Shown one piece after another: positions 18,069 to 28,463 of a stretch of DNA of 64,000 nucleotides. The notes under the pieces are model-generated. The model had not been told where the DNA came from, did not search any database, and saw nothing but the letters and a program-made list of their open reading frames with translations. The stretch is from positions 1 through 64,000 of the forward strand of contig NZ_SDZL01000008.1 of assembly GCF_004210735.1 (NCBI RefSeq). The letters are read 5' to 3'. Numbering within the stretch: position 1 is the stretch's first letter; every line of letters starts with the position of its first letter. A program made the position numbers and the translations under genes. Origin of the DNA: Brevundimonas sp. Its GTDB lineage: Bacteria > Pseudomonadota > Alphaproteobacteria > Caulobacterales > Caulobacteraceae.

Positions 18069-19378
18069 GCGCGCCTCCGTGCGGGCGGGGGCAGCAGCGC
18101 CGTCAGGGCCGGGGTCAGGCGATCGAGACCCGAGGCGGCCTCGGCGGCGGCGCGGCGCGCACGCTCGCCCATGTCGCGGGCGGCGGCGGGCGCGGTCAAC
18201 AAGGCGGCGATCACGGCGGGCAGGTCGGCAGGCGCGGCCACACGCGTCATGCCGCCCGCCTCCTCCAGCAGGGCGGCGACGCCGGCCCAGTTGGTGGCGT
18301 CGGGGCCACCGATGACCGGCTTGGACAGGCGGGCGGGCTCCAGCGGATTGTGGCCGCCGACGACGGGCAGGCCCAGGGCCGGGGCGAAGGAGCCGCCCAT
18401 GACCACCACATCGGCCAGCCGCAGGAACAGGCCCAGTTCGCCCAGGGTGTCGGCCAGATACAGGCGGTCGCGCTCGGTCAGCGGTTCGTTCAGGCTGCGC
18501 CGCGCCACGTCGTAGCCCGACTGACGCAAGCGTTCGGCGATCAAGGCGCCGCGTTCCGGGTGGCGTGGGACCAGGATCAGCATGGGCGCGCCGGGCAGGG
18601 CAGACAGGGCCGCGGCGATGGCCAGTTCTTCGCCTTCGTGCGTGCTGGCGGCGACGATGACGGGGCGGTCGCCGATGCGCGCCGACAGGGCGGCGAAGAC
18701 GGCCTTGTCATACGGCAAGGGCTCGCCGGACAGTTTCAGGTTCACATGACCGTCCACGCGGGCGCCCATGGCCGTTAGGCGGTCGGCCGAGACCTGATCC
18801 TGCGGATAGACGCGGTCGAAGGCGCCGGTCAGGCGGCGAGCCAGGGCGGGAAAGCGGCGCCAGCCCTCGGCGGTTTTTTCGGTGATGCGGGCGCTGACCA
18901 GGGCCAGGGCGACGTCGCGCTTCTTCGCCTCCAGCAGCAGGTTGGGCCACAGCTCGCTCTCGACCAGCACGCCCAGCGTAGGCCGCCAGTGGTCCAGGAA
19001 GGCAGCGACGGCGCGGGGGCCGTCCACCGGGGCGAACTGGTGGATGACGCCGGGGGGCAGGCGCTGAGCCAGCACGCGGGCCGAGGTCAGGGTGCCGGTG
19101 GTGACCAGCACGCTTACGTCGGGCCGATCGCGGCGCAGGCGCTCGGCCAGCGGCAGGATCGACAGAGCCTCGCCGACGCTGACGCCGTGCAGCCAGATCA
19201 ACGGGCCGTCGGGGCGTTCGGCGCGGGTCAGGCCCAGACGTTCATCGACGCGCTCGGTGTCTTCCTTGCCCTGACGCGCGCGGGCGTCCAGCAGGCGCGG
19301 CGCCAGCGGCTCCAGCAGACGTGTCAGCAGGCGATAGGCGGTCAGGGCAGGGCTGAAACCGGCGACCACGTCAGACAC
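18065..19378 (-). CDS. waaA: 3-deoxy-D-manno-octulosonic acid (Kdo) transferase
   Basis: A 437-residue GT30 glycosyltransferase that adds Kdo to lipid IVA at the cytoplasmic face of the inner membrane. The N-terminal anchor helix is followed by LIWLHGVSVGEALS with catalytic Glu70; the C-terminal half has STHEGEE, MGGSFAP and GGHNPLEPA. It overlaps the DUF374 gene by 8 bp upstream and lpxK by 4 bp downstream. Confidence 0.96.
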   Translation of the reverse strand: MSDVVAGFSPALTAYRLLTRLLEPLAPRLLDARARQGKEDTERVDERLGLTRAERPDGPLIWLHGVSVGEALSILPLAERLRRDRPDVSVLVTTGTLTSARVLAQRLPPGVIHQFAPVDGPRAVAAFLDHWRPTLGVLVESELWPNLLLEAKKRDVALALVSARITEKTAEGWRRFPALARRLTGAFDRVYPQDQVSADRLTAMGARVDGHVNLKLSGEPLPYDKAVFAALSARIGDRPVIVAASTHEGEELAIAAALSALPGAPMLILVPRHPERGALIAERLRQSGYDVARRSLNEPLTERDRLYLADTLGELGLFLRLADVVVMGGSFAPALGLPVVGGHNPLEPARLSKPVIGGPDATNWAGVAALLEEAGGMTRVAAPADLPAVIAALLTAPAAARDMGERARRAAAEAASGLDRLTPALTALLPPPARRRA

Positions 19379-20050
19379 GCTCCAGCCCGGTGATTTCGTC
19401 GGCGCGGACCTCGGCGGCGGTCAGGCGGTCGGTCCAGTCGCGCACGACGTCGTCCATTGCGGCGCCCTTGGGAAACCAGGCGGCGTCATAGACGATGGCG
19501 CCGCGCCCGAACGGCAGGGGCAGGACGGCGCGGTCCCAGCTGTTCAACCGGATCGCCGGCTTGCACGAGACGCCGATAAGCATGGCCGGCGCACCGGACA
19601 GTTTGGCCAGCACGGGCAGGCCCTCGGCCATCTGGCGGGCGGGGCCGCGCGGGCCGTCGGGGGTGATGGCCAGGCCGCCCACCTTGAGCTGGCGCAGACC
19701 CTCGCGCAGGGCGTGCGAGCCGCCCTTGGCCCGGTCGGCCTTGTCCTTGTTGGCGGACGAGCCGCGAATGGAAGGGAAACCGCGATGGGCCAGGGCCTTG
19801 GCGAAGAATTCTCCGTCGGGGCTCAAGGACACCATGGCCCGCGTCGGCGTGCCGTGGGCGGGCCAGGAGGCGGACCCCAGCGCCACCCGCGAGTGCCAGA
19901 AGACCACCAGAACGCCGCCGCCCTGTTTCCAGATCGCCTCGGCCGCGTCGCGTCCTTCGTACGTCCAGCGGATGGTGGCGAAGCAGAACCCCATCCACCA
20001 GGCCAACAGCCGGGCCAGGAAGGTCTGAACCACCGGATTGCGCAGGGGCC

Positions 20051-20054
<4 letters not shown>
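19371..20054 (-). CDS. DUF374 lysophospholipid acyltransferase-family protein
   Basis: A 227-residue membrane-associated protein of the DUF374 family, related to the PlsC/LpxL acyltransferases. FWHSRVALG with His54 and the ITPDGPRGPARQ motif are visible. In alphaproteobacteria it is almost always encoded beside waaA and lpxK, so a role in lipid A acylation or modification is likely but not proven. It overlaps both neighbours by a few bases. Confidence 0.85.
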
Positions 20055-21892
<1,838 letters not shown>

Positions 21893-21984
21893 CGGCTCTC
21901 GGTCGGACGGTGGAGGCTGCAAGTCAAGCCGGGCGTGGCGCCCGGACGGTGACGGCGGGGGAAATCATCGCTATCTCCCGGTTC

Positions 21985-22650
21985 ATGGCGCGGTTCGATC
22001 TGACGACGCCCGGGGGCCGGTTCAAGGCGTACTGGGACTATTTCTGGGGCGATCACGCCTTCCTGCGCACGGCCTTCACCAACGCGCACTGGCTGGGACC
22101 GGATCTGGTGCGGACCAACCAGCCGTCGCCGCGGCAACTGGCGTGGTGGAAAAGGCGTGGAATCCGGACGGTGATCAACCTGCGCGGCGCGCGGGACGAG
22201 AGCTATTATGCGCTGGAGGCCGACGCCTGCGCGCGATTGGGTTTGACGCTGATCGATGCGCCGCTGGATTCGCGCGATCCTCCTGAGCCTGCAAGGGTGC
22301 GGCGGGCGCGCGACCTGTTCCGCACGGTCCAGTATCCGGCGCTGATCCACTGCAAGTCGGGCGCGGACCGGGCGGGGATGATGGCCGTCTTCTATCGCCA
22401 TTTTCATCTGGGCGAGCCGATCTCGGTCGCGATGGCAGAACTGGGCAAGCGGACGCTGCACAGCCGCGAAGGCCTGACCGGGGTGCTGGACTATACGCTG
22501 GAGAAATACGTCGCCGAGGTCGAACCGACCGGCGTCGGCTTCCTGGAGTGGGTCGAGAGCGACGCCTATGACCCCAAGGCCATCAAGGCCGAATTCAAGG
22601 CGTCGTGGTGGGGTAGCCTGCTGACGGACCGGCTGCTGAAGCGCGAATAG
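21985..22650 (+). CDS. Dual-specificity/tyrosine phosphatase-family protein
   Basis: About 221 residues from the ATG at 21985 (upstream in-frame starts add a stretch shared with the divergent msbA leader). The cysteine phosphatase loop HCKSGADR is present with nucleophile Cys123 and Arg129, preceded by VINLRGARDESYY typical of the SiwL/DSP group; GVLDYTLEKY follows. It is the only plus-strand gene inside the lipid A cluster and faces away from msbA. The substrate may be a phosphoprotein, inositol or sugar phosphate; a link to lipid A phosphates is speculation. Confidence 0.85.
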   Translation: MARFDLTTPGGRFKAYWDYFWGDHAFLRTAFTNAHWLGPDLVRTNQPSPRQLAWWKRRGIRTVINLRGARDESYYALEADACARLGLTLIDAPLDSRDPPEPARVRRARDLFRTVQYPALIHCKSGADRAGMMAVFYRHFHLGEPISVAMAELGKRTLHSREGLTGVLDYTLEKYVAEVEPTGVGFLEWVESDAYDPKAIKAEFKASWWGSLLTDRLLKRE

Positions 22651-22654
22651 CGAC

Positions 22655-22864
22655 TCAGCCCCAGGGACCCTTCCCGGGGCGGGTTGCATCGTCGGCTGCG
22701 ATCTCGGCGTCGCGCCGGGCCTTACGGTCCGCCTCCCACCGGCGGAACCAGCGAATGTGCGCCCGCTCGTTGCGCAGTGCGCCCAGCCACAGCACCAGCG
22801 TCGCCAGCAAGCCTGCCAGAGCCGCGATCTGGACGCCGTCGAAAGTCTGGCCGAAAAGGATCAT
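22655..22864 (-). CDS. Small membrane protein
   Basis: A 69-residue protein with one membrane helix (about 9-30) followed by a strongly basic then acidic tail (RNERAHIRWFRRWEADRKARR). Its ATG overlaps the stop of the next upstream small membrane gene by 4 bp, so the two are coupled. No family recognised. Confidence 0.65.
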   Translation of the reverse strand: MILFGQTFDGVQIAALAGLLATLVLWLGALRNERAHIRWFRRWEADRKARRDAEIAADDATRPGKGPWG

Positions 22865-23034
22865 CGTGGTGGACGTTTCTCGTGCGGCGGGGCGGGATGG
22901 ACAGGGTCGTTCCAGGCCGTGTCCTGATCGCTGTCTATACGCGTGGCGTCGCCGCGTGTCTTGCGGTGGGTCACCCAGGCGATCACGGCGACAGCCACCA
23001 CCACCAGGGCCAGGGCGATCAGAGTCGGGGTCAT
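22861..23034 (-). CDS. Small single-span membrane protein
   Basis: A 57-residue protein starting MTPTLIALALVV, with one membrane helix and a hydrophilic Asp/Pro-rich tail. The start at 23034 is chosen because an AGGAGAGAG ribosome binding site lies just upstream; a longer in-frame extension looks non-coding. It overlaps the next gene by 4 bp. Function unknown. Confidence 0.62.
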   Translation of the reverse strand: MTPTLIALALVVVAVAVIAWVTHRKTRGDATRIDSDQDTAWNDPVHPAPPHEKRPPR

Positions 23035-23117
23035 CGCGTCTCTCTCCTGCATCAAACGGTACAGAAGAAAGCGTGCGAGCGGCCCCGCTGTTCCTGAACG
23101 CCCGGCGGAAGCGGCGA

Positions 23118-23363
23118 TCAGGCGTCCTGGCGCGGGTCGATCAGCTTGTGCGCGTGCAGGATGAAATAGCGCATGTGAGCGTTGTCGACAGTGGCCTGGG
23201 CGCGGGATTTCCACGCGGCCTTGGCCTCTTCGTAGCTGCCGTAGGCGCCGACGAATTCGATCTTGGACAGGTCGCGGAAGTCGCTGGTGGTCAGGTGACG
23301 CAGCTCGCCGCCGATGACGAGGTGAAGCAGTTGCTTGGGATGGACGTCGTTTTGCGCGGTCAT
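23118..23363 (-). CDS. DUF4170 protein
   Basis: An 81-residue protein from MTAQNDVHPKQ with the DUF4170 pattern (LHLVIGGEL, then FVGAYGSYEEAKAAWKSRAQATVDNAHMRYFILHAHKL). The family is small, alphaproteobacterial and habitually located with the CysQ-like phosphatase and waaA, as here. Function unknown. The longer in-frame start at 23438 would run into the phosphatase gene and is rejected. Confidence 0.88.
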   Translation of the reverse strand: MTAQNDVHPKQLLHLVIGGELRHLTTSDFRDLSKIEFVGAYGSYEEAKAAWKSRAQATVDNAHMRYFILHAHKLIDPRQDA

Positions 23364-23400
23364 GTCGGGTCCGTAAGGCGGTTTGGGGAGGCCCCCTCCC

Positions 23401-24195
23401 TTATGAGGCCAGCGGGATAGGCGCACAGCGCCGGACAATCAACGGGTGAAGCCCCGGCGCGGCGCAGATCAGGCTGCTTTGTCGCGGATCGGCCTTGTTG
23501 AACCGCCAGGCGCCGCCCTGGTGGTCGGTGACGATCGCTCCGGCCTCGGCCGCGATCAGGGCGCCGGCCGCCACGTCCCAGTCCCAGCGCGGCGTCAGGG
23601 CGATGGCTGCGTCAAAGGCGCCGGCCGCCACCAGCGCCATGCGATAGGCGATGGCGTTGCGTTTCTCGAATCGCATGGGGGGCCAGGGCTCAGCCCATTC
23701 ACGCGCCTCCATCAGTCGCACGTCGGCCAGAACAGCGGCGTCGTCCAGTGTTTCTGCATCCGAGGCGGTGATGACCGCGCCGTTCAGGAAGGCGCCCCCA
23801 CCCAGCTTCGCCTCATAGGTCTCGTTCAGCATGGGCGCGTGGATGACGGCGGCGACGGGCCGGCCATCCTCGATCACGGCGATTGGCACGCACCACCACG
23901 GCTTGCGCTTCATATAGGCGACGGTGCCGTCGATCGGATCGACCACGAAGATGCGCCGTCTGGTCAGACGGTCGGGCGTGTCGACGTCCTCTTCCGACAG
24001 CCAGCCATAGTCGGGCCGCGCCTCCAGCAGCATCGCCTTCAACAGGTCATTGACCGCATAGTCGGCGCTGGTCACCGGCGAACCGCCGGGCTTGGCCTGA
24101 ATGTTCAGGCCTGCCTCGCGCTCGGACAGGGCCAGGTCACCCGCCGCCGATGCCGCGCGTCGGAGCAGGTCCAGATCGTCTGAAAGGTCGGTCAT
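23401..24195 (-). CDS. Inositol monophosphatase-family protein, CysQ-like
   Basis: A 264-residue Mg-dependent phosphatase. The metal-binding motifs LSEEDVDTPDR, VDPIDGTVAYM and WDWDVAAGALIAAEAG are in order. Family members hydrolyse inositol phosphates or 3'-phosphoadenosine 5'-phosphate; the cluster position is that usually annotated as 3'(2'),5'-bisphosphate nucleotidase. Its ATG overlaps the pmbA stop by 4 bp. Confidence 0.88.
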   Translation of the reverse strand: MTDLSDDLDLLRRAASAAGDLALSEREAGLNIQAKPGGSPVTSADYAVNDLLKAMLLEARPDYGWLSEEDVDTPDRLTRRRIFVVDPIDGTVAYMKRKPWWCVPIAVIEDGRPVAAVIHAPMLNETYEAKLGGGAFLNGAVITASDAETLDDAAVLADVRLMEAREWAEPWPPMRFEKRNAIAYRMALVAAGAFDAAIALTPRWDWDVAAGALIAAEAGAIVTDHQGGAWRFNKADPRQSSLICAAPGLHPLIVRRCAPIPLAS

Positions 24196-25541
24196 TTCCC
24201 GGCGATGGCCACGGCGTCGAACATCAGCGAGGGCACGTTGAAGGCGCCCCGGAACTCCAGGTCCGAACCGCGCTGCAGCCGGGCGTAGAGATCGATCAGC
24301 TTGCCCGCGACCGTCACTTCGCTGACCGGATAGGCGATCTGGCCGTTCTCGAACCAGAAACCTGAGACACCCGCCGACCAGTCGCCGGTGTTGGGGTTCA
24401 ACGACGGGCCGAACATCGAGGTGACCAGCAGGCCCGCGCCCGCATCAGCCATCAGGCCGTTCAGATCGCGCTCGCCGGGCTCCAGATACAGATTGTGGCT
24501 GGACACGCCGGGCGGTCCGGCCAGCCCGCGTGAGGCGTGGCCGGTAGTCTGCATCCCCAGCTGGGCGGCGGCGGCGCTGTTCAGCAGCCAGGTCTGGAGC
24601 ACGCCGTCGGAAACGATCTCGCGCCGTTCGACCGCCACACCCTCGTCATCAAAGGGGGTCGAGCCTAGGCCGCGCAGCCGGAACGGGTCGTCGACCAGGG
24701 TCGCGCCGGGCGCCAGCACCGCCTGGCCCAGCCGGTCCTTCAGGAAGGAGACGCCGCGCGCCACGGCGGGGCCGGCGATGGCGCCGATCAGGGGCGACAG
24801 CACCTGGGTCGCCAGACGGTTCTCGAAGATGACGGGGGCGGTGGTCGAGGCGATCTTGCGCGGGCCCAGCCGGGCGACGGCGCGGCGACCGGCCAGTTCG
24901 CCGATGCCGGGCGCGCCCGGCAGGTCGGACAGGTGGCGGGTGGCGCGGCTTTCGCTGCCGCGTTCCATGGCGCCGTCCTTTTCGGCGATGACGCCGACGC
25001 CCAGCGAGAAGACGCTGCCGCGATAGTCACCGTCGAATCCGTGTGAGGTCACCAGCCGCCAGTCGCTGGTGGAAAAGCCCGCATGGCCCCCTTCGGATCG
25101 GACGACGCCGGGGGTGGCCAGGGCGACGGCCTCGGCCTCGGCGGCGGCGGCTTCAAGCTCGGCGGCGTTACGCTCGGCCGGATCGAACAGGTCCAGGTCG
25201 CGCAGGGCGCCGCGCGCCAGCCGGTCCTGCGGCGCCAGACCGGCATAGGGGTCTTCCGGGGCCAGTTTCGCCATGGCCACGACCCGCTCGACCAGGCGGG
25301 CGCGGGTGGCGTCGGACAGGTCGGAGGCCGAGACGCTGGCCTGACGCCGCCCGATGAAGACGCGCAGGCCCAGGTCGCGCGATTCCTCGCTCTCGACATC
25401 CTCCAGCTCGCCGTTGCGGACCCCGACCGACAGGGAGCGGCGGCGGGCGACCACGGCCTCGGCGGCGTCGGCGCCGGCCTTTAGCGCGGCAGCGACCAGA
25501 TCATGAAGCATGGGGGAGGAGGAGGGCGTCGGATCGGACAT
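24192..25541 (-). CDS. pmbA: TldD/PmbA-family metalloprotease component
   Basis: A 449-residue PmbA-type protein (partner of TldD in a cytoplasmic metalloprotease that degrades unfolded peptides and matures some modified peptides). ESRDLGLRVFIGRRQASVS at the N-terminal domain and GHASRGLAGPPGVSSHNLYLEPG plus SMFGPSLNPNTGDWSAGVSGFWFENG at the C-terminal domain are characteristic. PmbA lacks the zinc site carried by TldD, and no HExxxH is seen here. It heads the minus-strand run into the CysQ-like gene. Confidence 0.92.
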   Translation of the reverse strand: MSDPTPSSSPMLHDLVAAALKAGADAAEAVVARRRSLSVGVRNGELEDVESEESRDLGLRVFIGRRQASVSASDLSDATRARLVERVVAMAKLAPEDPYAGLAPQDRLARGALRDLDLFDPAERNAAELEAAAAEAEAVALATPGVVRSEGGHAGFSTSDWRLVTSHGFDGDYRGSVFSLGVGVIAEKDGAMERGSESRATRHLSDLPGAPGIGELAGRRAVARLGPRKIASTTAPVIFENRLATQVLSPLIGAIAGPAVARGVSFLKDRLGQAVLAPGATLVDDPFRLRGLGSTPFDDEGVAVERREIVSDGVLQTWLLNSAAAAQLGMQTTGHASRGLAGPPGVSSHNLYLEPGERDLNGLMADAGAGLLVTSMFGPSLNPNTGDWSAGVSGFWFENGQIAYPVSEVTVAGKLIDLYARLQRGSDLEFRGAFNVPSLMFDAVAIAGK

Positions 25542-25587
25542 GCCCCGATATGGCCGACCCCCCGCCCGGCCGCAACCGAAGACGGCC

Positions 25588-25983
25588 TCAGATCACTGCA
25601 TAGGCGATCAGGGCGACGCCGCAGACCAACAGCACGATCCAGGTCAGCATCATGCCCAGTACGCGGCCCAGCGACGGCCCTTTCTGGAACAGAAGGCCCA
25701 GGGCGTGGATGATACGCCCGGCCAGCATGGCGGCGCCCAGGCCGTGGATCAGGGTCGGCGGTGCGCCGACGGCGGCCAGCAACACCAGGGCGACCAGGGC
25801 CGCAGGGATATATTCGCTGGCGTTGCCGAAGGCACGGGTGGCGGTGGTCATCTCGGCATGGCCGCCATCGCCGAAGGCCACCAGATGCTTGCGCCGTCGC
25901 CGGACCACCAGACCCGACAGGATCAGCAGCCACAGGATCAGAAGGCCGGCCCACAGGGCGGCGGCATGAAGAGCGACGGCCAT
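25588..25983 (-). CDS. MAPEG-family membrane protein
   Basis: A 131-residue protein with four membrane segments and the MAPEG pattern (GNASEYIPAALVALVLLAAVG). The RRRRKHLVAFGDGGHAEMTTATRAFGNASEYIP stretch resembles bacterial glutathione-related MAPEG proteins. It lies 3 bp downstream of the M14 peptidase gene on the same strand. The enzymatic role is uncertain. Confidence 0.85.
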   Translation of the reverse strand: MAVALHAAALWAGLLILWLLILSGLVVRRRRKHLVAFGDGGHAEMTTATRAFGNASEYIPAALVALVLLAAVGAPPTLIHGLGAAMLAGRIIHALGLLFQKGPSLGRVLGMMLTWIVLLVCGVALIAYAVI

Positions 25984-25986
25984 GGA

Positions 25987-27822
25987 TTACTTCTCCCGTG
26001 CGACCGGATACAGGCGATAGCGCTGATCGTAAAAGGGCGTGCGCTCATAGAACCAGGCCAGACGGGCGTCGCCGTCGGCGGCGAAGGCCGGATCGGCCGC
26101 CAGTTTCGCCTCGAACTCGGCCTTCAGCGCCGGATCGGCGGCCAGCATCTGTTCGGCCAGCGGGGCGATGGCGTAGGCCTCGATATATTCGACGCGGTTC
26201 AGCACCTCGGGGAACATGCCCCAGGCGAAGAAGCTTTCCGACGACTGCGGCTCCAGCAGCAGGATCGCCACATCGCCCATCGGCTGATCGGTCGGCACGC
26301 GGACCGAACCGGTCGGGAAGGTCCAGTCGCGGGTCTCGGTTCGCACCTCGGTCACGCTGATCGGCACATGGCCCTCGTTGGTGCGACCGGACACCTTGGG
26401 ATCGACCAGGCGCAGCATTTCGACATTGACGGTGCGCGGGGCCTCGACTGTTTCCATCTGGACGCCATGCAGGCGCAGCCGTTCGATCAGATCGGCGCGG
26501 TACGACGGCACCCAATAGGCAGCCGGGCGCGTCAGCGTCAGGGTCGGCTTGGAACCATAGAAGGGCACCTGCCACAGCTCGGGATCGGGGCGGCCCAGCC
26601 AGCGCAGTTCGGACCGGCCCGAGGCGGCGCTGTCATAGGTTTCGAACAGGATGCCCTTGAAGGCGCGGGTGCGGACCGGGGTCTCGTCGGCAACGAAATT
26701 GGCCGGCAGTTCCGCCGGACGCAGCGCGCGGTCCGTGGCGATGGCGGCACGCAGATCGGCCGACTTCTCGCCCAGCAGCTTCAGCGCCGATTCCAGAAAG
26801 ACATAAGTGCCCAGAACGCGTTGCTCGTGGGGCTTGAGACTATGGTTCTCGATCAGGATGGTCGGCACGTGGGCCGCCGAGCCCCACCCGTTGGAGAACC
26901 GCTCGCCCAGGCCGCCGTCGCTCATCCCCTTTTTCGGGTCACGATCGTCGATGGCGAAGACCAGTTCGCCGGGGATGTGTCCCTGACCCTCCAGCGCCGC
27001 ATAGACGGCTGGCTTGAAGGCGTCGTCCAGCCAGCGGGCGATGGCCGGAGACCGGCTCCAGACGCCGTCCTCGCCGTTGTAGCCGAAGGTGACGTCGTAT
27101 TGATAATCGATGCCGTCGGTGACGTGGATATCGACGTAGAGGTCGGGCTGGTATTTGTGGATCAGGCCCCTGACCGCCTGCATCTCGGCCTGATCCAGCT
27201 TCATGAAGTCGCGGTTCAGGTTCTGGTTCGTCGCCGTATGGCGCCAGCCCTGGATGCGCGGCCCGCGCTGGTTGGGCCGGGAATAGGCGCCCGACCGTTC
27301 GTGTCCGTCGACGCTCAGGATCGGGATCAGGATCAGGTTGGCGCGGTCCAGCAGGTCCGACTTTCCATACAGGGCGATGTCGCGCAGCAGCATCATGCCC
27401 GCGTCCTTGCCGTCGATCTCGCCCGGGTGGATACCGGCCTGAGCCAGCAACACGGGCTTTTTCGGATCGAAGGTCGCGCCGTCTTTCGAGGCGATGACGG
27501 CGTAGATCGGGCGGCCTTCGGGCGAGGTTCCGAACTGCTCGATGCGGATCAGGTCCGAGGCCTGATCCAGTCGGTCGAACCAAGCGCGGGTGTCGGCGTA
27601 ATTCGGGCTGAAGTCATGCGCCGGATCCCGCTCGAAATCCGTCGCCCAACGGTCGCCGGCGTCGCGCAGCAGGGCGCGGCTAGCCCCGTTCCATTCCGGC
27701 GCGGGCGGCAGGAAAGGCTGATCCCACGGGGCGACGTTGGCCAGGGACGGGGGCTGAGTCTGGGACATGGCGGGACTCGCAAGCACGACGGACAGGACGA
27801 CCGGCAAAAGAAGGCGGCGCAT
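25987..27822 (-). CDS. M14-family zinc carboxypeptidase, secreted
   Basis: A 611-residue protein with a cleavable signal peptide (MRRLLLPVVLSVVLASPAMS) and an N-terminal peptidase M14 domain. The zinc motif HxxE is in AGIHPGEIDGKDAG and a later His in VDIHVTDG is the likely third ligand. The large C-terminal half (about 330-611) is of the kind found in this subgroup of periplasmic M14 proteins. It probably trims peptides in the periplasm. Confidence 0.88.
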   Translation of the reverse strand: MRRLLLPVVLSVVLASPAMSQTQPPSLANVAPWDQPFLPPAPEWNGASRALLRDAGDRWATDFERDPAHDFSPNYADTRAWFDRLDQASDLIRIEQFGTSPEGRPIYAVIASKDGATFDPKKPVLLAQAGIHPGEIDGKDAGMMLLRDIALYGKSDLLDRANLILIPILSVDGHERSGAYSRPNQRGPRIQGWRHTATNQNLNRDFMKLDQAEMQAVRGLIHKYQPDLYVDIHVTDGIDYQYDVTFGYNGEDGVWSRSPAIARWLDDAFKPAVYAALEGQGHIPGELVFAIDDRDPKKGMSDGGLGERFSNGWGSAAHVPTILIENHSLKPHEQRVLGTYVFLESALKLLGEKSADLRAAIATDRALRPAELPANFVADETPVRTRAFKGILFETYDSAASGRSELRWLGRPDPELWQVPFYGSKPTLTLTRPAAYWVPSYRADLIERLRLHGVQMETVEAPRTVNVEMLRLVDPKVSGRTNEGHVPISVTEVRTETRDWTFPTGSVRVPTDQPMGDVAILLLEPQSSESFFAWGMFPEVLNRVEYIEAYAIAPLAEQMLAADPALKAEFEAKLAADPAFAADGDARLAWFYERTPFYDQRYRLYPVAREK

Positions 27823-27884
27823 TCGGGCGCTCCGGTGAACAGAACCCCGACCTTAGCCGCATTCGGGCGAGGCGCCAGCCGCGA

Positions 27885-28376
27885 TCAGGCTCGGCTGAAG
27901 TCCATGATCCAGTTGATCTCCCAAGTCGCGCCGCCGTCGTAGGAGAAGGACTGGGTCCAGCGCGGGTGGGCGGTGCGGCAGCGGCTCCATTCATAGCGGG
28001 CGACGATGGGGCGGCCGGCGTCCACGTCGGGCCCCTCGAACCGGCCGACGCCGTCATGGAAACGTCCACTCACAGGCGGTTGCAGGCGGCCGTCGGCGTC
28101 GTTGATCCAGTAGATCGACCATTCGCCGCTCGCCAGATCCAGGGTGCGCAGGGCCATGCCCATCCAGCCGCGCGCGACGCAGACCTGTTCCTCGACATTG
28201 GCGACGCCGCCCAGCTGGGGCCGGCAATGGGAGGTGCTGTCGAAGGCGTCCCAGTCGTCGCAGCCGACGCCGCGCGCCTTGAGCCGGCGGTGTGCCACCG
28301 TCCAACGGCCGAATTGGAAGTCGAAATCGGCGATCTGGGCCGGGTCGTCCGCGGCGATCAGGGGCTGGGCGGTCAT
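27885..28376 (-). CDS. DUF1579-like conserved protein
   Basis: A 163-residue cytoplasmic protein with the pattern FDFQFGRWTVAHRRLKARG...CRPQLGGVANVEEQ, matching the DUF1579-like lipocalin-type proteins common beside YafY/WYL regulators. It is divergent from such a regulator, with a 15-bp palindrome between them, so it is probably its target. The ligand or reaction is unknown. Confidence 0.78.
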   Translation of the reverse strand: MTAQPLIAADDPAQIADFDFQFGRWTVAHRRLKARGVGCDDWDAFDSTSHCRPQLGGVANVEEQVCVARGWMGMALRTLDLASGEWSIYWINDADGRLQPPVSGRFHDGVGRFEGPDVDAGRPIVARYEWSRCRTAHPRWTQSFSYDGGATWEINWIMDFSRA

Positions 28377-28424
28377 GCGGTCCTCCTCCTCGGAATGTCG
28401 ATGAGGAGGTTAGGTCGCATAAGA

Positions 28425-28439
28425 TGACATCGGATGTCA
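28425..28439. promoter_or_regulatory. Palindromic operator between DUF1579-like and YafY-type genes
   Basis: TGACATC-G-GATGTCA is a perfect 7-bp palindrome around one central base, 24 bp before the regulator ATG and about 50 bp before the divergent start. Its position suits autoregulation and control of both genes by the YafY-family protein. Confidence 0.7.
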
Positions 28440-28463
28440 GGATTTATCGGCTAAGGTCGAAAA

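Noticed and set aside
19486..19998. Long ORFs antisense or out of frame to core genes (for example opposite waaA, msbA, M14 peptidase, UbiD and ileS)
   Set aside because: They are Arg/Gly/Ala/Pro-rich shadows produced by high GC at third codon positions, with no family features and complete overlap with well-supported genes.
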